From: Alphaproteobacteria bacterium
GTDB taxonomy: Bacteria; Pseudomonadota; Alphaproteobacteria; UBA8366
DNA: 64,000 nt
Direction: 5' to 3'
Assembly: GCA_021774335.1 (NCBI GenBank)
Contig: JAJFJD010000019.1
Span: 96,099 to 160,098, forward strand
This document shows positions 52,383 to 63,414 of the stretch, in pieces. Within the stretch, counting starts at the first letter, position 1. Every line of letters begins with the position of its first letter. The position numbers and the translations under genes are program-made. Under the pieces are notes generated by a model. That model was not told where the DNA came from and searched no databases. It saw only the letters and a list, made by a program, of their open reading frames with translations.

Positions 52383-53318
52383 TTAATCGCGCCGAACAAT
52401 CCCGACGATCGCTACGACGCCGGCAACAATGAGCACCAATCCGCCGATCATAGGAGCGGTTAGCTGCTCGCCGAGGAAGACCACACCCATCAGGACGCTG
52501 ATGCCTGCCCGCAGGTAGCTGTTGCTGGCCAGTCCCATCGATCCGAGCGTGCGCAGCAGCCGGAAATAGATCATCAGCGCGATTCCCGTCGAGAACACCG
52601 CCAGTGCGGCCACGGCCAGGACAGAGTGCAGGCTGGGCGTGAGCGTCCACGGCGCTTCGAGGGCGAGGCTGGCAGGAACCAGGATCAGCGTCCCGCAGAT
52701 CAATGTACCGGCAGCCGTTGCAGCCGGGGAGATGTATGACAGCCGGTGACCGTAAATCACCGCGCCGGCATAGGAGATGCTCGCCGCGGTGATGGCGATC
52801 TGCGCCAGTGTATGCGTCCCGAGACCACCCAGTGCATCCACCCCGATGATCAGCGTGACGCCCGCCAATCCGCTGACCACGCCCGCGAGCTTACGGCCGG
52901 TGACCGGTTCGTGGCGGGTCCACAGCCAGGTAATGAGCAGGACGAACAGCGGCGGCGTGGCGTTCAGGATGCCGGCCAGCCCGCTGTCGATATACTGCTG
53001 CCCCCAGGCGATCAGCGAGAAGGGGATGATGCTGTTCAGGCAGCCTTGGACAAACAAGCGCCGCCACGTCTCCGCCGTACGCGGAATGCGTTCGCCGCGA
53101 TACGCGATGTAAACGCCAAGCAGCGCCCCGGCGACGGTGACGCGCACGGCGGCAATGGTCAACGGCGGGATGCTTTCGACGGCGACCTTGGTGAACGTAT
53201 ACGCGCAGCCCCATAGGGTCGCGAGCAGGAACAGCAGCGCGAGGTCGATCCAGCGCGGCGCGGCGGTTGGGGTTGGCGACGATGGATCAGCGGCGGGAGT
53301 GGACACACGGTGCTCCAA
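52383..53318 (-). CDS. EamA/DMT-family transporter
   Basis: The 311-residue protein has ten predicted helices in two EamA repeats: LLFLLATLWGCAYTFTKVAVESIPPLTIAAVRV begins the first and ALAVFSTGIALMIYFRLLRTLGSMGLASNS lies in the second. DMT carriers export amino acids or other metabolites. The substrate is unknown. It is separated from the frameshifted DUF4279 gene by a shared divergent gap. Confidence 0.85.
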   Translation of the reverse strand: MEHRVSTPAADPSSPTPTAAPRWIDLALLFLLATLWGCAYTFTKVAVESIPPLTIAAVRVTVAGALLGVYIAYRGERIPRTAETWRRLFVQGCLNSIIPFSLIAWGQQYIDSGLAGILNATPPLFVLLITWLWTRHEPVTGRKLAGVVSGLAGVTLIIGVDALGGLGTHTLAQIAITAASISYAGAVIYGHRLSYISPAATAAGTLICGTLILVPASLALEAPWTLTPSLHSVLAVAALAVFSTGIALMIYFRLLRTLGSMGLASNSYLRAGISVLMGVVFLGEQLTAPMIGGLVLIVAGVVAIVGIVRRD

Positions 53319-53484
53319 TTACGGGCGCCGCACTGTGGCATCGTTTGGGAGCGCTTGTCCCGTGATTGTGAATTCGCCTATTGGCGACGCCAAGAGCAAC
53401 GCTCTCGCATCCCATTGTCCCGAAGAATTTTCTTTCACTGGTCGGGTTGAGAGTTCATTTTGGCGACCTAACCCATGGTTACGA

Positions 53485-53905
53485 ATGCGCCAAATGAACG
53501 AGACGCCGATTTTCAGTGTTTCCCTGACGATCCACGGGGATTTTCTGATACCAGACGAAATTACCGAGGCGTTGGGCATCGCGCCTACGCATGAACGAAT
53601 AAAAGAGCGGTAATATCATCGCGACATAGCGACGTACGGGCATTGCTAAGACTGGCCTGTGGGAACTCAACAGTCGCAGACTAATTGAGTCGGATGACCC
53701 ATTAGAACATCTGAATTTTGTTCTACACAAAATTAAGTATGACAAGGGCAGAGTTACCGACATCGAAGGGGTGGAAAGTGCACGTATTTATATTGGGGCA
53801 TTCAGTGGCGACGAAAATAAAACGGCTCTTGAATTTGATATCCCTTGCGAAACGCTGAAACGTATGTGCGATTTGGGGCTGTACTTCCGTTTTGTCTTTT
53901 CGTGA
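53485..53905 (+). pseudogene. Frameshifted DUF4279-family gene
   Basis: The first part reads MNETPIFSVSLTIHGDFLIP and DEITEALGIAPTHERIKER, then a TAA stop. After about 53620 another frame continues the family pattern: KTGLWELNSRRLIESDDPLE, RIYIGAFSGDENKTALEFDI and LGLYFRFVFS, ending at TGA 53903-53905. DUF4279 proteins of about 130 residues have exactly these two parts in one frame. A frameshift near 53600-53625 therefore breaks the gene, unless it is a sequencing error. The DNA is AT-richer than its surroundings. Confidence 0.75.
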
Positions 53906-53978
53906 CGAAAATTTTTATGCCAGCCGCCTCCCGATGCAGCAAATGCACTAACCGGGCACTCACACAAAGTTCGGAACG

Positions 53979-54377
53979 ATGATCATGAGCATATCTTTAT
54001 CTGCATACAGAGGTAGCATTATCGAAGGATTGCGGACCGCCACGTTGCTCGTCGAGCGGTGGCGGAAAGGTGACTGCACACTGCAGGAGTTAGTTGGTGA
54101 ATACGGCGACTATTATCACTACGAAGCGTTGGATGGGCACGAGGCCAATGAGGATCAAAAACGAATTCTTGCTGAGTTTTCCGAATTCATTGAACCGCAT
54201 CAAAAAATAACATTGGACGTTGTGGACGCTGTTTATTTCGGCGATGAGTTTTCGGAGAAGCAACTCGAAGAAACGCACCGAATTGGAATGGATGTTGCGG
54301 AAAAGCGCCTTCGAGATTTATGCCGCCAATACGATATCGAGGGCTTGCTCAAGAGACTGTCTGAGATTTCGATTTGA
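53979..54377 (+). CDS. Hypothetical acidic helical protein, AT-rich
   Basis: I do not recognise this 132-residue protein. It is acidic and mostly helical, with no signal peptide or metal motif (for example ELVGEYGDYYHYEALDGHE and VDAVYFGDEFSEKQLEETHR). Base composition is AT-rich, like the broken DUF4279 gene beside it, and the two may have come in together. The second ATG (53985, MSISLS) is an alternative start. Small acidic proteins of this kind include immunity proteins, but no partner is visible. Confidence 0.5.
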   Translation: MIMSISLSAYRGSIIEGLRTATLLVERWRKGDCTLQELVGEYGDYYHYEALDGHEANEDQKRILAEFSEFIEPHQKITLDVVDAVYFGDEFSEKQLEETHRIGMDVAEKRLRDLCRQYDIEGLLKRLSEISI

Positions 54378-54548
54378 CCGGATCGGAATGTCCTTGCGTC
54401 GCGGGATAATGCCCGGTTCGACGATCTTCCGCCCGAAGAAACCGAAGCCGATATCATGCCGGGGGATTCCTACGCCAGCATCGAAGTGTTTAGCTGGGCT
54501 TGGAACTTCTTCCTAAACGTTCTACAGGGCGGGTTTCAGGCCGCCTAA
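54378..54548 (+). pseudogene. Possible gene remnant in frame after the 132-aa gene
   Basis: Directly after the TGA of the preceding gene, the same frame stays open for 56 codons with GC-rich, protein-like content: LASRDNARFDDLPPEETEAD, then IMPGDSYASIEVFSWAWNFF and LNVLQGGFQAA before TAA. There is no credible start codon with RBS. It may be the 3' end of a resident gene that was cut by insertion of the AT-rich segment upstream. Its end overlaps the parE stop on the other strand. Confidence 0.4.
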
Positions 54549-56530
54549 ACGTCCAGATCGCGGACGAACTCTGCGTTTTCCTGGATGTATTTGTAGCGCT
54601 TCTCGGGCTTCCGGCCCATCAGGCTTTCGACCAGATTTGCGGTCTCGCGGCTGCGGTCTTTTTCGTCGGTGTCCGGAATGCCGACCTGCAAGAGCGTGCG
54701 GGTTTCCGGGCTCATCGTGGTTTCCTTGAGCTGTGCCGGCGGCATCTCGCCGAGGCCCTTGAAACGGCTGACCTCGATCTTCGCCTTGCTTTTAAGCACC
54801 GTCTTTGTGAGTTCTTCCCGATGCGCGTCGTCGCGTGCGTAGACGGTCGTGCTGCCCTGGTTCAGGCGGTAGAGCGGCGGCAATGCGAGGTAGAGGCGGC
54901 CATCGTGCACCAGCCCCGGCATCTCGCGGTAGAAGAAGGTCATCAGCAGCGCCGCGATATGCGCGCCGTCCACGTCCGCGTCGGTCATGATGATGATGCG
55001 GTCGTAGCGCAGCTTGTCGCCGTCGTAGTCGCCGCGCCGGCCGCAGCCGAGCGCCTGCATGATATCGGCGAGTTCCTGGTTGCCGTTCAATTTGTCCGCC
55101 GACGCGCTGGCCACGTTCAGTATCTTGCCGCGCAGGGGCAGGATCGCCTGGGTCACGCGGTCGCGCGCTTGCTTCGCCGAGCCGCCCGCCGAATCACCCT
55201 CGACGATGAACAGTTCGGTGCCTTCGGACGAGTTCTTGCTGCAATCGGCCAGCTTGCCGGGCAGGCGGAGCTTGCGGGTAGCACTCTTACGCGCGAGATC
55301 GCGCGACGACCGTTTGCGCTGCCGTTCCTCGGCGCGTTCCAGCACGCGCTCCAACAGATCGTTGGCGCTTTTCGGGTCGCTGGACAGCCAGAGTTCGAAA
55401 TGATCGCGTAGATTGGCCTCAACCAGCTTGCCGGCGTCGGGCGAATTCAAGCGTTCCTTGGTCTGGCCTTGGAACTGTGGCTCGGGAATGAAGACCGACA
55501 GCATCACGCAGGCACCGCCGAGGACATCGTCGCCGGTCACCGACGACGCCTTCTTCGCGCCGGACATATCCGCGAAATTCTTCAGGCCGCGCGTCAACGC
55601 CGTGCGCAGTCCGCTTTCGTGGCTGCCGCCCTGCGGTGTCGGGATGGTATTGCAATAGGAGTGGACGAAGCCGTCCTCGTCCTGCGGCCAGCAGATTGCC
55701 CATTCGATCTTGCCGCCCGAACCATTGCCATCGGCGCGCCCGGCGAAGGCCTTCGGCGTCACCGTGGGGCGCTCGTCGATGGTGGCCGCCAGATAGTCCT
55801 GCAGGCCGCCGGGAAAATGCAACTGTGCCTTGGCCGGCGTGTCATCCTTGCCGGTGATCAGCTTCGGGTCGCAGCTCCAGCGGATTTCGACGCCGCGGAA
55901 CAAATACGCCTTCGACCGCACCATGCGAAACAGTTGGGCCGGGCGGAACACCGTTGTCTTGCCGAATACGTCCGGGTCCGGGTGGAAGGTCAGGGTGGTG
56001 CCGCGGCGGTTCTTGACCGCGCCGCAATCCTTGAGCTTGCCCGTGGGGTTGCCGCGGCTGTAGCTCTGGCTGTAGAGCTTGCGTTCGCGCGCCACCTCGA
56101 CTGTCAGGTCGTCCGACAATGCGTTGACCACCGATATGCCAACGCCATGCAGGCCGCCCGCGGTTTCGTAATTCTTGCCCGAGAATTTACCGCCCGAATG
56201 CAGCGTCGTCAGGATGACTTCGAGCGCAGACTTTTTCTTGAACTTCGGATGCGGGTCGATGGGGATGCCGCGCCCGTTGTCGCGCACCGTCACATAGCCC
56301 TTGGCGTCGAGTTCTAGTTCGATCCGGCTGGCGTGACCCTCGACTGCCTCGTCCATGGCGTTGTCCAGGACCTCGGCGGCGAGATGGTGCATCGCGTGCT
56401 CGTCCGTGCCCCCGATATACATACCGGGGCGGCGGCGGACCGGTTCGAGCCCTTCAAGGACTTCGATGTCTTTTGCGGAATAACTCTTCGACTTGCGCTT
56501 TGGCGCGCTTGAAAATAGATCCTCTGGCAT
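54545..56530 (-). CDS. parE: DNA topoisomerase IV subunit B
   Basis: The 661-residue protein has the GHKL ATPase start GMYIGGTDEHAMHHLAAEVLDNAMDEA, the transducer domain, and the Toprim metal site with EGDSAGGSAKQARDR and MTDADVDGAHI. The C-terminal FKGLGEMPPAQLKETTM with LMGRKPE follows. The DLFS- and KSYSAKDIEVLEGLEPVRRRPGMY N-terminus is of ParE rather than GyrB type, and the length lacks the GyrB insert. It decatenates chromosomes with ParC, which is not in the window. The start is ATG 56530; the track adds 23 residues. Confidence 0.93.
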   Translation of the reverse strand: MPEDLFSSAPKRKSKSYSAKDIEVLEGLEPVRRRPGMYIGGTDEHAMHHLAAEVLDNAMDEAVEGHASRIELELDAKGYVTVRDNGRGIPIDPHPKFKKKSALEVILTTLHSGGKFSGKNYETAGGLHGVGISVVNALSDDLTVEVARERKLYSQSYSRGNPTGKLKDCGAVKNRRGTTLTFHPDPDVFGKTTVFRPAQLFRMVRSKAYLFRGVEIRWSCDPKLITGKDDTPAKAQLHFPGGLQDYLAATIDERPTVTPKAFAGRADGNGSGGKIEWAICWPQDEDGFVHSYCNTIPTPQGGSHESGLRTALTRGLKNFADMSGAKKASSVTGDDVLGGACVMLSVFIPEPQFQGQTKERLNSPDAGKLVEANLRDHFELWLSSDPKSANDLLERVLERAEERQRKRSSRDLARKSATRKLRLPGKLADCSKNSSEGTELFIVEGDSAGGSAKQARDRVTQAILPLRGKILNVASASADKLNGNQELADIMQALGCGRRGDYDGDKLRYDRIIIMTDADVDGAHIAALLMTFFYREMPGLVHDGRLYLALPPLYRLNQGSTTVYARDDAHREELTKTVLKSKAKIEVSRFKGLGEMPPAQLKETTMSPETRTLLQVGIPDTDEKDRSRETANLVESLMGRKPEKRYKYIQENAEFVRDLDV

Positions 56531-56682
56531 GGGCGCGATTATACGGCGGCGAGAGGCCGGTGCAAGCACGATACAGTAGATTTTAAGACAAACACCCACG
56601 ATATCTTGTGGGTCGTCGCGGTTTTACTGGAGGGCGCCATGAGGGCGAAGAGAAGCGAAAAGATCGCTAAATCCGCCGGCGG

Positions 56683-57678
56683 TTATTGCGGTGAGGTTTT
56701 CGTGCCGCCGCCCGCCTTCGCGCTCTTATAGCGTTTCTTCAGGCGTGCTTCGATTTCCCGCAGTTTCGGCTTAATGGCCGCGCCGATATGAATCTGCGGC
56801 TCCGAAGGTTCCAGCTTCTGTTCCTTCTCCCACTTGCCGACCGTTTTCGCGGCGCGCGGAAAAGCGTCGATGAAGGAAAACGTGCCGCGCAGTGCTTGAT
56901 CGAAATAGGCCCGGCCGAAATAGGTCCAGTCGTTCTCATGGCTGCAGCCGAAGGACACGCGGTCGCCGCGCGCTGCGGTGATGATCAATGAATTCTCGTC
57001 TTTCAGGTCGTCGATGAAGCTACCCGAATAACAGGCCGAGACGACGATGACGCGCCATTTGACGCGCGACCGGTCGAGAACGAATTTGAGATTCTTGGCC
57101 GTCAGGTCGTTCATCCGCAACGGCTTGAAGTTCACCGACAAGACGTCCGGCGTGCCATGCGAGGTCAGGAACAGGAACAGGACGTCTTCGTTGACGTCCA
57201 TCATCCCCGACATCCGGTCGAGACCCGCCAGCAGATTGTGGCTGTTCGCCAGCGGAAATTTGGTCACCGTCTTCGGATTGTTGATCAGGAGGACCGATCG
57301 TTCCTTCGTGTCGAAACGCTCGTCGAAGAGTTTGCGGACCGATTGTACTTCGCGCAGGAACACGTCCTGATGGGCATCGCCGCCAAATGCCATGAAATAG
57401 AGGTCCGGCGTATTGGGCCGTTGATGGGCCAGCCGGCGCGTCGCGATGGTCATCAAACCAAACTGCGAGTAGTAGATCTTCTCCACATTCAGCCGTTTTT
57501 TGACGGGCGGCGGCTGTATCTTGATGGATTGGGTGCCGGGTTTCGCGACGGGTTTCTCGTCCGCGGCATAGGCGGGGCCACCCACGACCAGCCCGCAAAG
57601 CGCAAGCGCACTGGCCGCAGCCTGCAGACCACGCAAGAAGGTCTTATGACGGCTTTGTCGGTCGGGATTTCTGATCAT
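56683..57678 (-). CDS. C13-family (caspase/legumain-like) peptidase, secreted
   Basis: The 331-residue protein has a signal-like N-terminus (about 20-40, ALALCGLVVGGPAYAAD). A caspase-fold peptidase domain follows with the catalytic dyad His in FLFLTSHGTPD (about residue 174) and Cys in IVVSACYSGSFIDD (about 216). Typical C13 substructure includes DLYFMAFGGDAHQDVF and KFPLANSHNLLAGL. The C-terminus is Lys-rich. ATG 57678 is preferred over the track start 57738, but the RBS is weak for both. It lies directly downstream of a second C13 gene and upstream of parE on the same strand. Confidence 0.82.
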   Translation of the reverse strand: MIRNPDRQSRHKTFLRGLQAAASALALCGLVVGGPAYAADEKPVAKPGTQSIKIQPPPVKKRLNVEKIYYSQFGLMTIATRRLAHQRPNTPDLYFMAFGGDAHQDVFLREVQSVRKLFDERFDTKERSVLLINNPKTVTKFPLANSHNLLAGLDRMSGMMDVNEDVLFLFLTSHGTPDVLSVNFKPLRMNDLTAKNLKFVLDRSRVKWRVIVVSACYSGSFIDDLKDENSLIITAARGDRVSFGCSHENDWTYFGRAYFDQALRGTFSFIDAFPRAAKTVGKWEKEQKLEPSEPQIHIGAAIKPKLREIEARLKKRYKSAKAGGGTKTSPQ

Positions 57679-57752
57679 CGGGGGACCATAAGGGATTCGT
57701 GCAACGGTGTCCGGTAACAATGAAGATAGCCCGGACACAACTGTCCGACAGC

Positions 57753-59135
57753 CTATCGCCGGGGCGGGATGGTGACGTTGACCGCGCTCGATTTCTGTTG
57801 CCGTTTGAGCTGAGCGGTCAGGCGATCGAGCTGTGGTGCGATGGCGCTACCGACCTTCATTTTCGGATCGGACGGGCGTAACCCTTCGGCATCTTCATGG
57901 GCCGCGATCCGTTTCAGGGCATCCAGGAAGGCCGTGCGGACCGAATAGGTTTCCTGCAGCGCTTGATTGAAGAAGGCGCCGCCGAATCCGGTATGCGGAA
58001 TGTCGTCCTTGCAGCCATGGGCGCGGCCGCCTAGCCCGGTCGCGGTGATGACGAGCGTGTTCGGATCGGCGACCCGGTCGGCAAAGTTATCCGACGTACA
58101 GGCCGACAGAACGATGATCCGCCATTTGATGCCGGCGTCGTTGAGCATGTGGCGGATTTCCGACGCGTGCAACGGCAGCAGGTCGAGCGGCTTGAATGTC
58201 GGCCTAAGTTGCGTGTCGTCGAGCTTGGGCGCCGATAGATAGAGGAAGAGCACGTCTTCTTCCGGGTCCATCCGCTTGCCGATTTCCTGGAAGGCGCGGC
58301 CCAGGTTATGGACGTTTGCGAGCGGCACCTGGCGCACCGTACTGCGATGGTTCAGCAGCACGATGGAACGGTCCTTGGTGCCGAAACGGATATCGAACAG
58401 GCGCACGACGGACCGCATCTCGTTCAGGAAGACGTCCTCGCGCGCATCCGCGCCGAACCCAACGAAATAGAGGTCGGTGGTTCCCTTGCGGTGGGTATCG
58501 AGCCAACTGATGGCCCGGTCCATCATGCCGAACTGTCCGTAATACAGGTTTTCCTGCATCGCGGCGGAGGGCAGGCGGGCCGGGGCCGGCAGCCAGGACG
58601 TGGTGTCGGACACCAACAGACGCGGCAAGGCGGTGAAGATGACAAGGACACACGCCGCTACGGTCGCCTTCATCAGGCCGCTGCCGGTGAGGCGCTGGAC
58701 GCTCCGCATTGCGATCACCAGGAACCACAGCACGACGACACAGCCGGCGGCGATGCCTGCGGGCGTCGTCGGTCCCAATTTTTCGGGGCCCGCGACGAGG
58801 AGCAATGGTGCGAAGACGGGAATGATCCAGAACAGGCCGGCCAGCAGCATGACCACGACCGGCGTCAGGTCGTTCGGGGTGCCGATCAGCCGCATCGCGG
58901 CGAAACATCCGAGCAGGCCCGTGATGATCGCCAGAGCGTAGATGCCGACGCGTTCCAGCGGGATCAACCCGCCGTCGGCGGCCAGGACAATGTCCAGAGT
59001 CACGATCGTGCTGATGCCGAGGAAAAGCAGCAAAAAGGCCTGATCGACGCTGACGCGGAAGTCGCGCCGGTCGACGGACAGCAGAAAACAGAGGCGTGCG
59101 CCACTAATCAGGTTGCGGCCAAGATCCTGCAGCAT
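57753..59135 (-). CDS. Membrane C13-family peptidase paralogue lacking catalytic His
   Basis: The 460-residue protein has about five transmembrane helices in its first 175 residues, then a periplasmic or cytoplasmic caspase-like domain (about 195-430) similar to the adjacent gene product. DLYFVGFGADAREDVFLNEM and RQVPLANVHNLGRAF align with the paralogue. Where the paralogue has LTSHGT, this one has LSAPKLDD, so the catalytic His is missing. The Cys remains in IIVLSACTSDNFADRV (about residue 346). It may be a pseudoenzyme that binds or regulates the active paralogue. Confidence 0.8.
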   Translation of the reverse strand: MLQDLGRNLISGARLCFLLSVDRRDFRVSVDQAFLLLFLGISTIVTLDIVLAADGGLIPLERVGIYALAIITGLLGCFAAMRLIGTPNDLTPVVVMLLAGLFWIIPVFAPLLLVAGPEKLGPTTPAGIAAGCVVVLWFLVIAMRSVQRLTGSGLMKATVAACVLVIFTALPRLLVSDTTSWLPAPARLPSAAMQENLYYGQFGMMDRAISWLDTHRKGTTDLYFVGFGADAREDVFLNEMRSVVRLFDIRFGTKDRSIVLLNHRSTVRQVPLANVHNLGRAFQEIGKRMDPEEDVLFLYLSAPKLDDTQLRPTFKPLDLLPLHASEIRHMLNDAGIKWRIIVLSACTSDNFADRVADPNTLVITATGLGGRAHGCKDDIPHTGFGGAFFNQALQETYSVRTAFLDALKRIAAHEDAEGLRPSDPKMKVGSAIAPQLDRLTAQLKRQQKSSAVNVTIPPRR

Positions 59136-59360
59136 CGTCCCATTTGCCCCTATGCGCAGAATTGCGCGCCGTCGACGAAGGCATCGGCGGCCGTGGCGAA
59201 CACGTCGCTCGTGCCGTACAGCCGGCTAATCCGGCCGCGCCATATTTTCGTCATGATTTGTATCTATCGCGCAAAGATTAATGCCGCGTTAACCTATGGC
59301 ATTCGTCGGCCCATATTCGGCTGGCTGAATGGCGCGTTCGAGACGGAAAAGGAGAGCAGG

Positions 59361-59726
59361 ATGCGACTACTGGCGATATTAATCGCGCTTGTAATCGGGG
59401 GCGGCGGCGCATTCGCCGGAGAGGCTGATGTGGTCGGCGTCAAGATGCAGAAGGACGGCGGCGGGACCTATTCCTTCGACGTCACCGTGCGCCATGCCGA
59501 TACCGGCTGGAAGCATTTCGCGAATAAATGGGAAGTCTTTGCGCCCGACGGGAAGACGGTGTTGGGCACCCGCACGCTGTATCACCCGCATGAAGATGAG
59601 CAGCCTTTCACGCGCTCGCAGTCCGGCGTCCGGATCCCGGCGGGCACGAAATTCGTGATTATCCGCGCCCATGATTCCGTGCATGGCTATGGCGGCGTCG
59701 AGAAACGCGTTGATCTAAAGCCCTAA
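59361..59726 (+). CDS. Small secreted protein of unknown function
   Basis: The 121-residue precursor has a signal peptide ending AFA (about residue 19). A beta-rich domain follows with YSFDVTVRHADTGWKHFANK and YHPHEDEQPFTRS. The sequence resembles a conserved hypothetical family in marine alphaproteobacteria, though I cannot name a domain. GGAGAGCAGG lies just upstream of ATG 59361. The very long track ORF (58308-) is antisense to the C13 gene and not real upstream of this ATG. Confidence 0.7.
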   Translation: MRLLAILIALVIGGGGAFAGEADVVGVKMQKDGGGTYSFDVTVRHADTGWKHFANKWEVFAPDGKTVLGTRTLYHPHEDEQPFTRSQSGVRIPAGTKFVIIRAHDSVHGYGGVEKRVDLKP

Positions 59727-59733
59727 ACGCAAA

Positions 59734-59764
59734 CCGGGCCACGCATTGCGCGGCCCGGCTTTTC
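59734..59764. terminator. GC hairpin between small secreted protein gene and glnA
   Basis: CCGGGCC pairs with GGCCCGG (7 bp) over an 11-nt loop and is followed by CTTTT on the plus strand. It lies between two convergent genes, so it can terminate the plus-strand transcript and perhaps the glnA transcript too. Confidence 0.65.
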
Positions 59765-59812
59765 GTCAGAGTGTCGCGTCCCGTCCGACAACGGAACTGC
59801 GGCAAACGAGTG

Positions 59813-61222
<1,410 letters not shown>

Positions 61223-61344
61223 TTACTAGCTCCTTGGAGTCTTGGTTTTGCTTCGGTTTCGTGTCCGGGGCGTACTGTCACGCCACCGTCGATGCGTCCT
61301 GCCGGTCGTCCGGGCAGGGGAGTGCATCGTGATTCTGGTATCCG

Positions 61345-61887
<543 letters not shown>

Positions 61888-63051
61888 TTATAAACACGCT
61901 TTGATGCGTTTGATGGCTTCGCGAATATTCTCGACGCTGTTGGCGTAGGAAAAGCGGATGTATCCTTCCCCGTAGTCGCCAAAACTGGTGCCGGCAACGG
62001 TCGCGACGCCGGCTTCTTCGAGCAGTCTATTTTGAAGGTCGCGCGCCGACAGGCCGGTGCCTTCGATATTGGGGAAAGCGTAGAAGGCTCCGCCGGGATC
62101 GACGCAGCGGAATCCGGCGATCTGGTTCAGTTCCGAGACGATCACGCGCCGTCGCTCGTCGAAGGCCTGCACCATTTCATGCACCGCATCCTGTGGGCCG
62201 GTGAGGGCAGTCATCCCAGCGAACTGGGTCGGTGCGTTGACGCAGGAATGGCAGTTCACCGCCAGGCGCGTCGCAGTGGCCGCCAAAGCGGACGGCCAGA
62301 CGGCGAAGCCGAGGCGCCAGCCGGTCATCGCATAGGTCTTGGACCAGCCATCCAGCATGATGACCCGGTCGCGGATCGATTCATACTGCAGCAGGCTGAC
62401 ATGTTCGCGGCCCTCGTAGAGCATCTGGCTGTAAATCTCGTCCGCCAGGATCGCGACGTCGGGATGGGCGGCGAGACCGTCGACCAGTTTGTCCCACTCG
62501 GCCTTGGGCACCGTGCCGCCGGTCGGGTTGGCGGGGCTGTTCAGGATGATCAGCCGCGTCTTCGGTGTGATCTGGCTCAGGACTTCGTCCGCGCTGAAGG
62601 CGAACTCATTCTCCTCGCGCAGGACGATCGGCACCGCCTTGGCGCCGCAATAATCGATCACCGATTTGTAGATCGGAAATCCGGGATCGGGATACATGAT
62701 CTCCGCGCCGGGCTGGCCGAACATCATGATCGCGAAGAACATGGTGACCTTGCCGCCGGGGACCACGACCACGTCGTCGGGATTGACCTCGACGCCGTGC
62801 CGCTTGTGAAGGTCGGCGGCCACCGCCTCGCGTAGCGGCAGAATGCCGTTCGCCGGGGTATAGCCATGATGGCCGTCGCGCAGTGCCTTGATGGCGGCCT
62901 CGACGATGTGATCCGGTGTTTTGAAATCGGGCTGACCGATCCCGAGATTGATGATGCTGCGGCCCTCGGCCTCGAGCGCGCCAGCGCGCGCCAAGACTTC
63001 GAAAGCGGTCTCTGTCCCGAGACGTTTTAGATTGTCAGCCAGTTGCAGCAC
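61888..63051 (-). CDS. Class I/II PLP-dependent aminotransferase
   Basis: The 387-residue enzyme has IINLGIGQPDFKTPDHIVEAA, YTPANGILPLREAVAADL, ILNSPANPTGGTVPKAEW, ILADEIYSQMLYEGRE and the PLP Lys in MLDGWSKTYAMTGWRLGF. It fits fold-type I alanine/aspartate-type aminotransferases. I place the start at GTG 63051 because GGGGAGG lies 5 nt upstream; the track start at 63213 adds a non-conserved leader. Confidence 0.9.
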   Translation of the reverse strand: MLQLADNLKRLGTETAFEVLARAGALEAEGRSIINLGIGQPDFKTPDHIVEAAIKALRDGHHGYTPANGILPLREAVAADLHKRHGVEVNPDDVVVVPGGKVTMFFAIMMFGQPGAEIMYPDPGFPIYKSVIDYCGAKAVPIVLREENEFAFSADEVLSQITPKTRLIILNSPANPTGGTVPKAEWDKLVDGLAAHPDVAILADEIYSQMLYEGREHVSLLQYESIRDRVIMLDGWSKTYAMTGWRLGFAVWPSALAATATRLAVNCHSCVNAPTQFAGMTALTGPQDAVHEMVQAFDERRRVIVSELNQIAGFRCVDPGGAFYAFPNIEGTGLSARDLQNRLLEEAGVATVAGTSFGDYGEGYIRFSYANSVENIREAIKRIKACL

Positions 63052-63336
63052 TTTGTCCTCCCCGTGGTGTCGCATCCTTGGGGCTACTGCTGAAAAGGCG
63101 GCGGCAACCCTCGATTTTCTGTATTCTGCTTGTACAGCAAGCCGGACGGCAAGGCGAGCGGCGCGCAACTGGGGACGTCTCTGGAGGTCGTGTCGGGAGG
63201 TTGGGCCCCACACGGGTCAAATTGGGCCGAACCGCCCTTCGAGTAAGCTTGACGCCGCAGTCCGCCGGGACTAAATCAGGCCCCTCGGATTAATCCGTGC
63301 CTCTGGTTCAGGTCGCTTGGATATGTCCGGGCCTAT

Positions 63337-63414
63337 GGTGGCATTAGCTCAGTCGGTTAGAGCGCCAGATTGTGGATCTGGAGGTCGTGGGTTCAATTCC
63401 CATATGCCACCCCA
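63337..63414 (+). tRNA. tRNA-His (anticodon GTG)
   Basis: The cloverleaf is complete. The acceptor GTGGCAT pairs with ATGCCAC, the extra G(-1) sits opposite discriminator C73 as in tRNA-His, and the anticodon stem CCAGA/TCTGG flanks loop TTGTGGA with anticodon GTG at 63372-63374. The T-arm is GTGGG-TTCAATT-CCCAT, and CCA is encoded at 63412-63414. Confidence 0.97.

Noticed and set aside
58308-59360. 472-aa plus-strand ORF running antisense to the C13 membrane peptidase gene
   Set aside because: Protein-like content appears only after ATG 59361; the upstream part is Gln/Arg/His-rich shadow translation of the real minus-strand gene.
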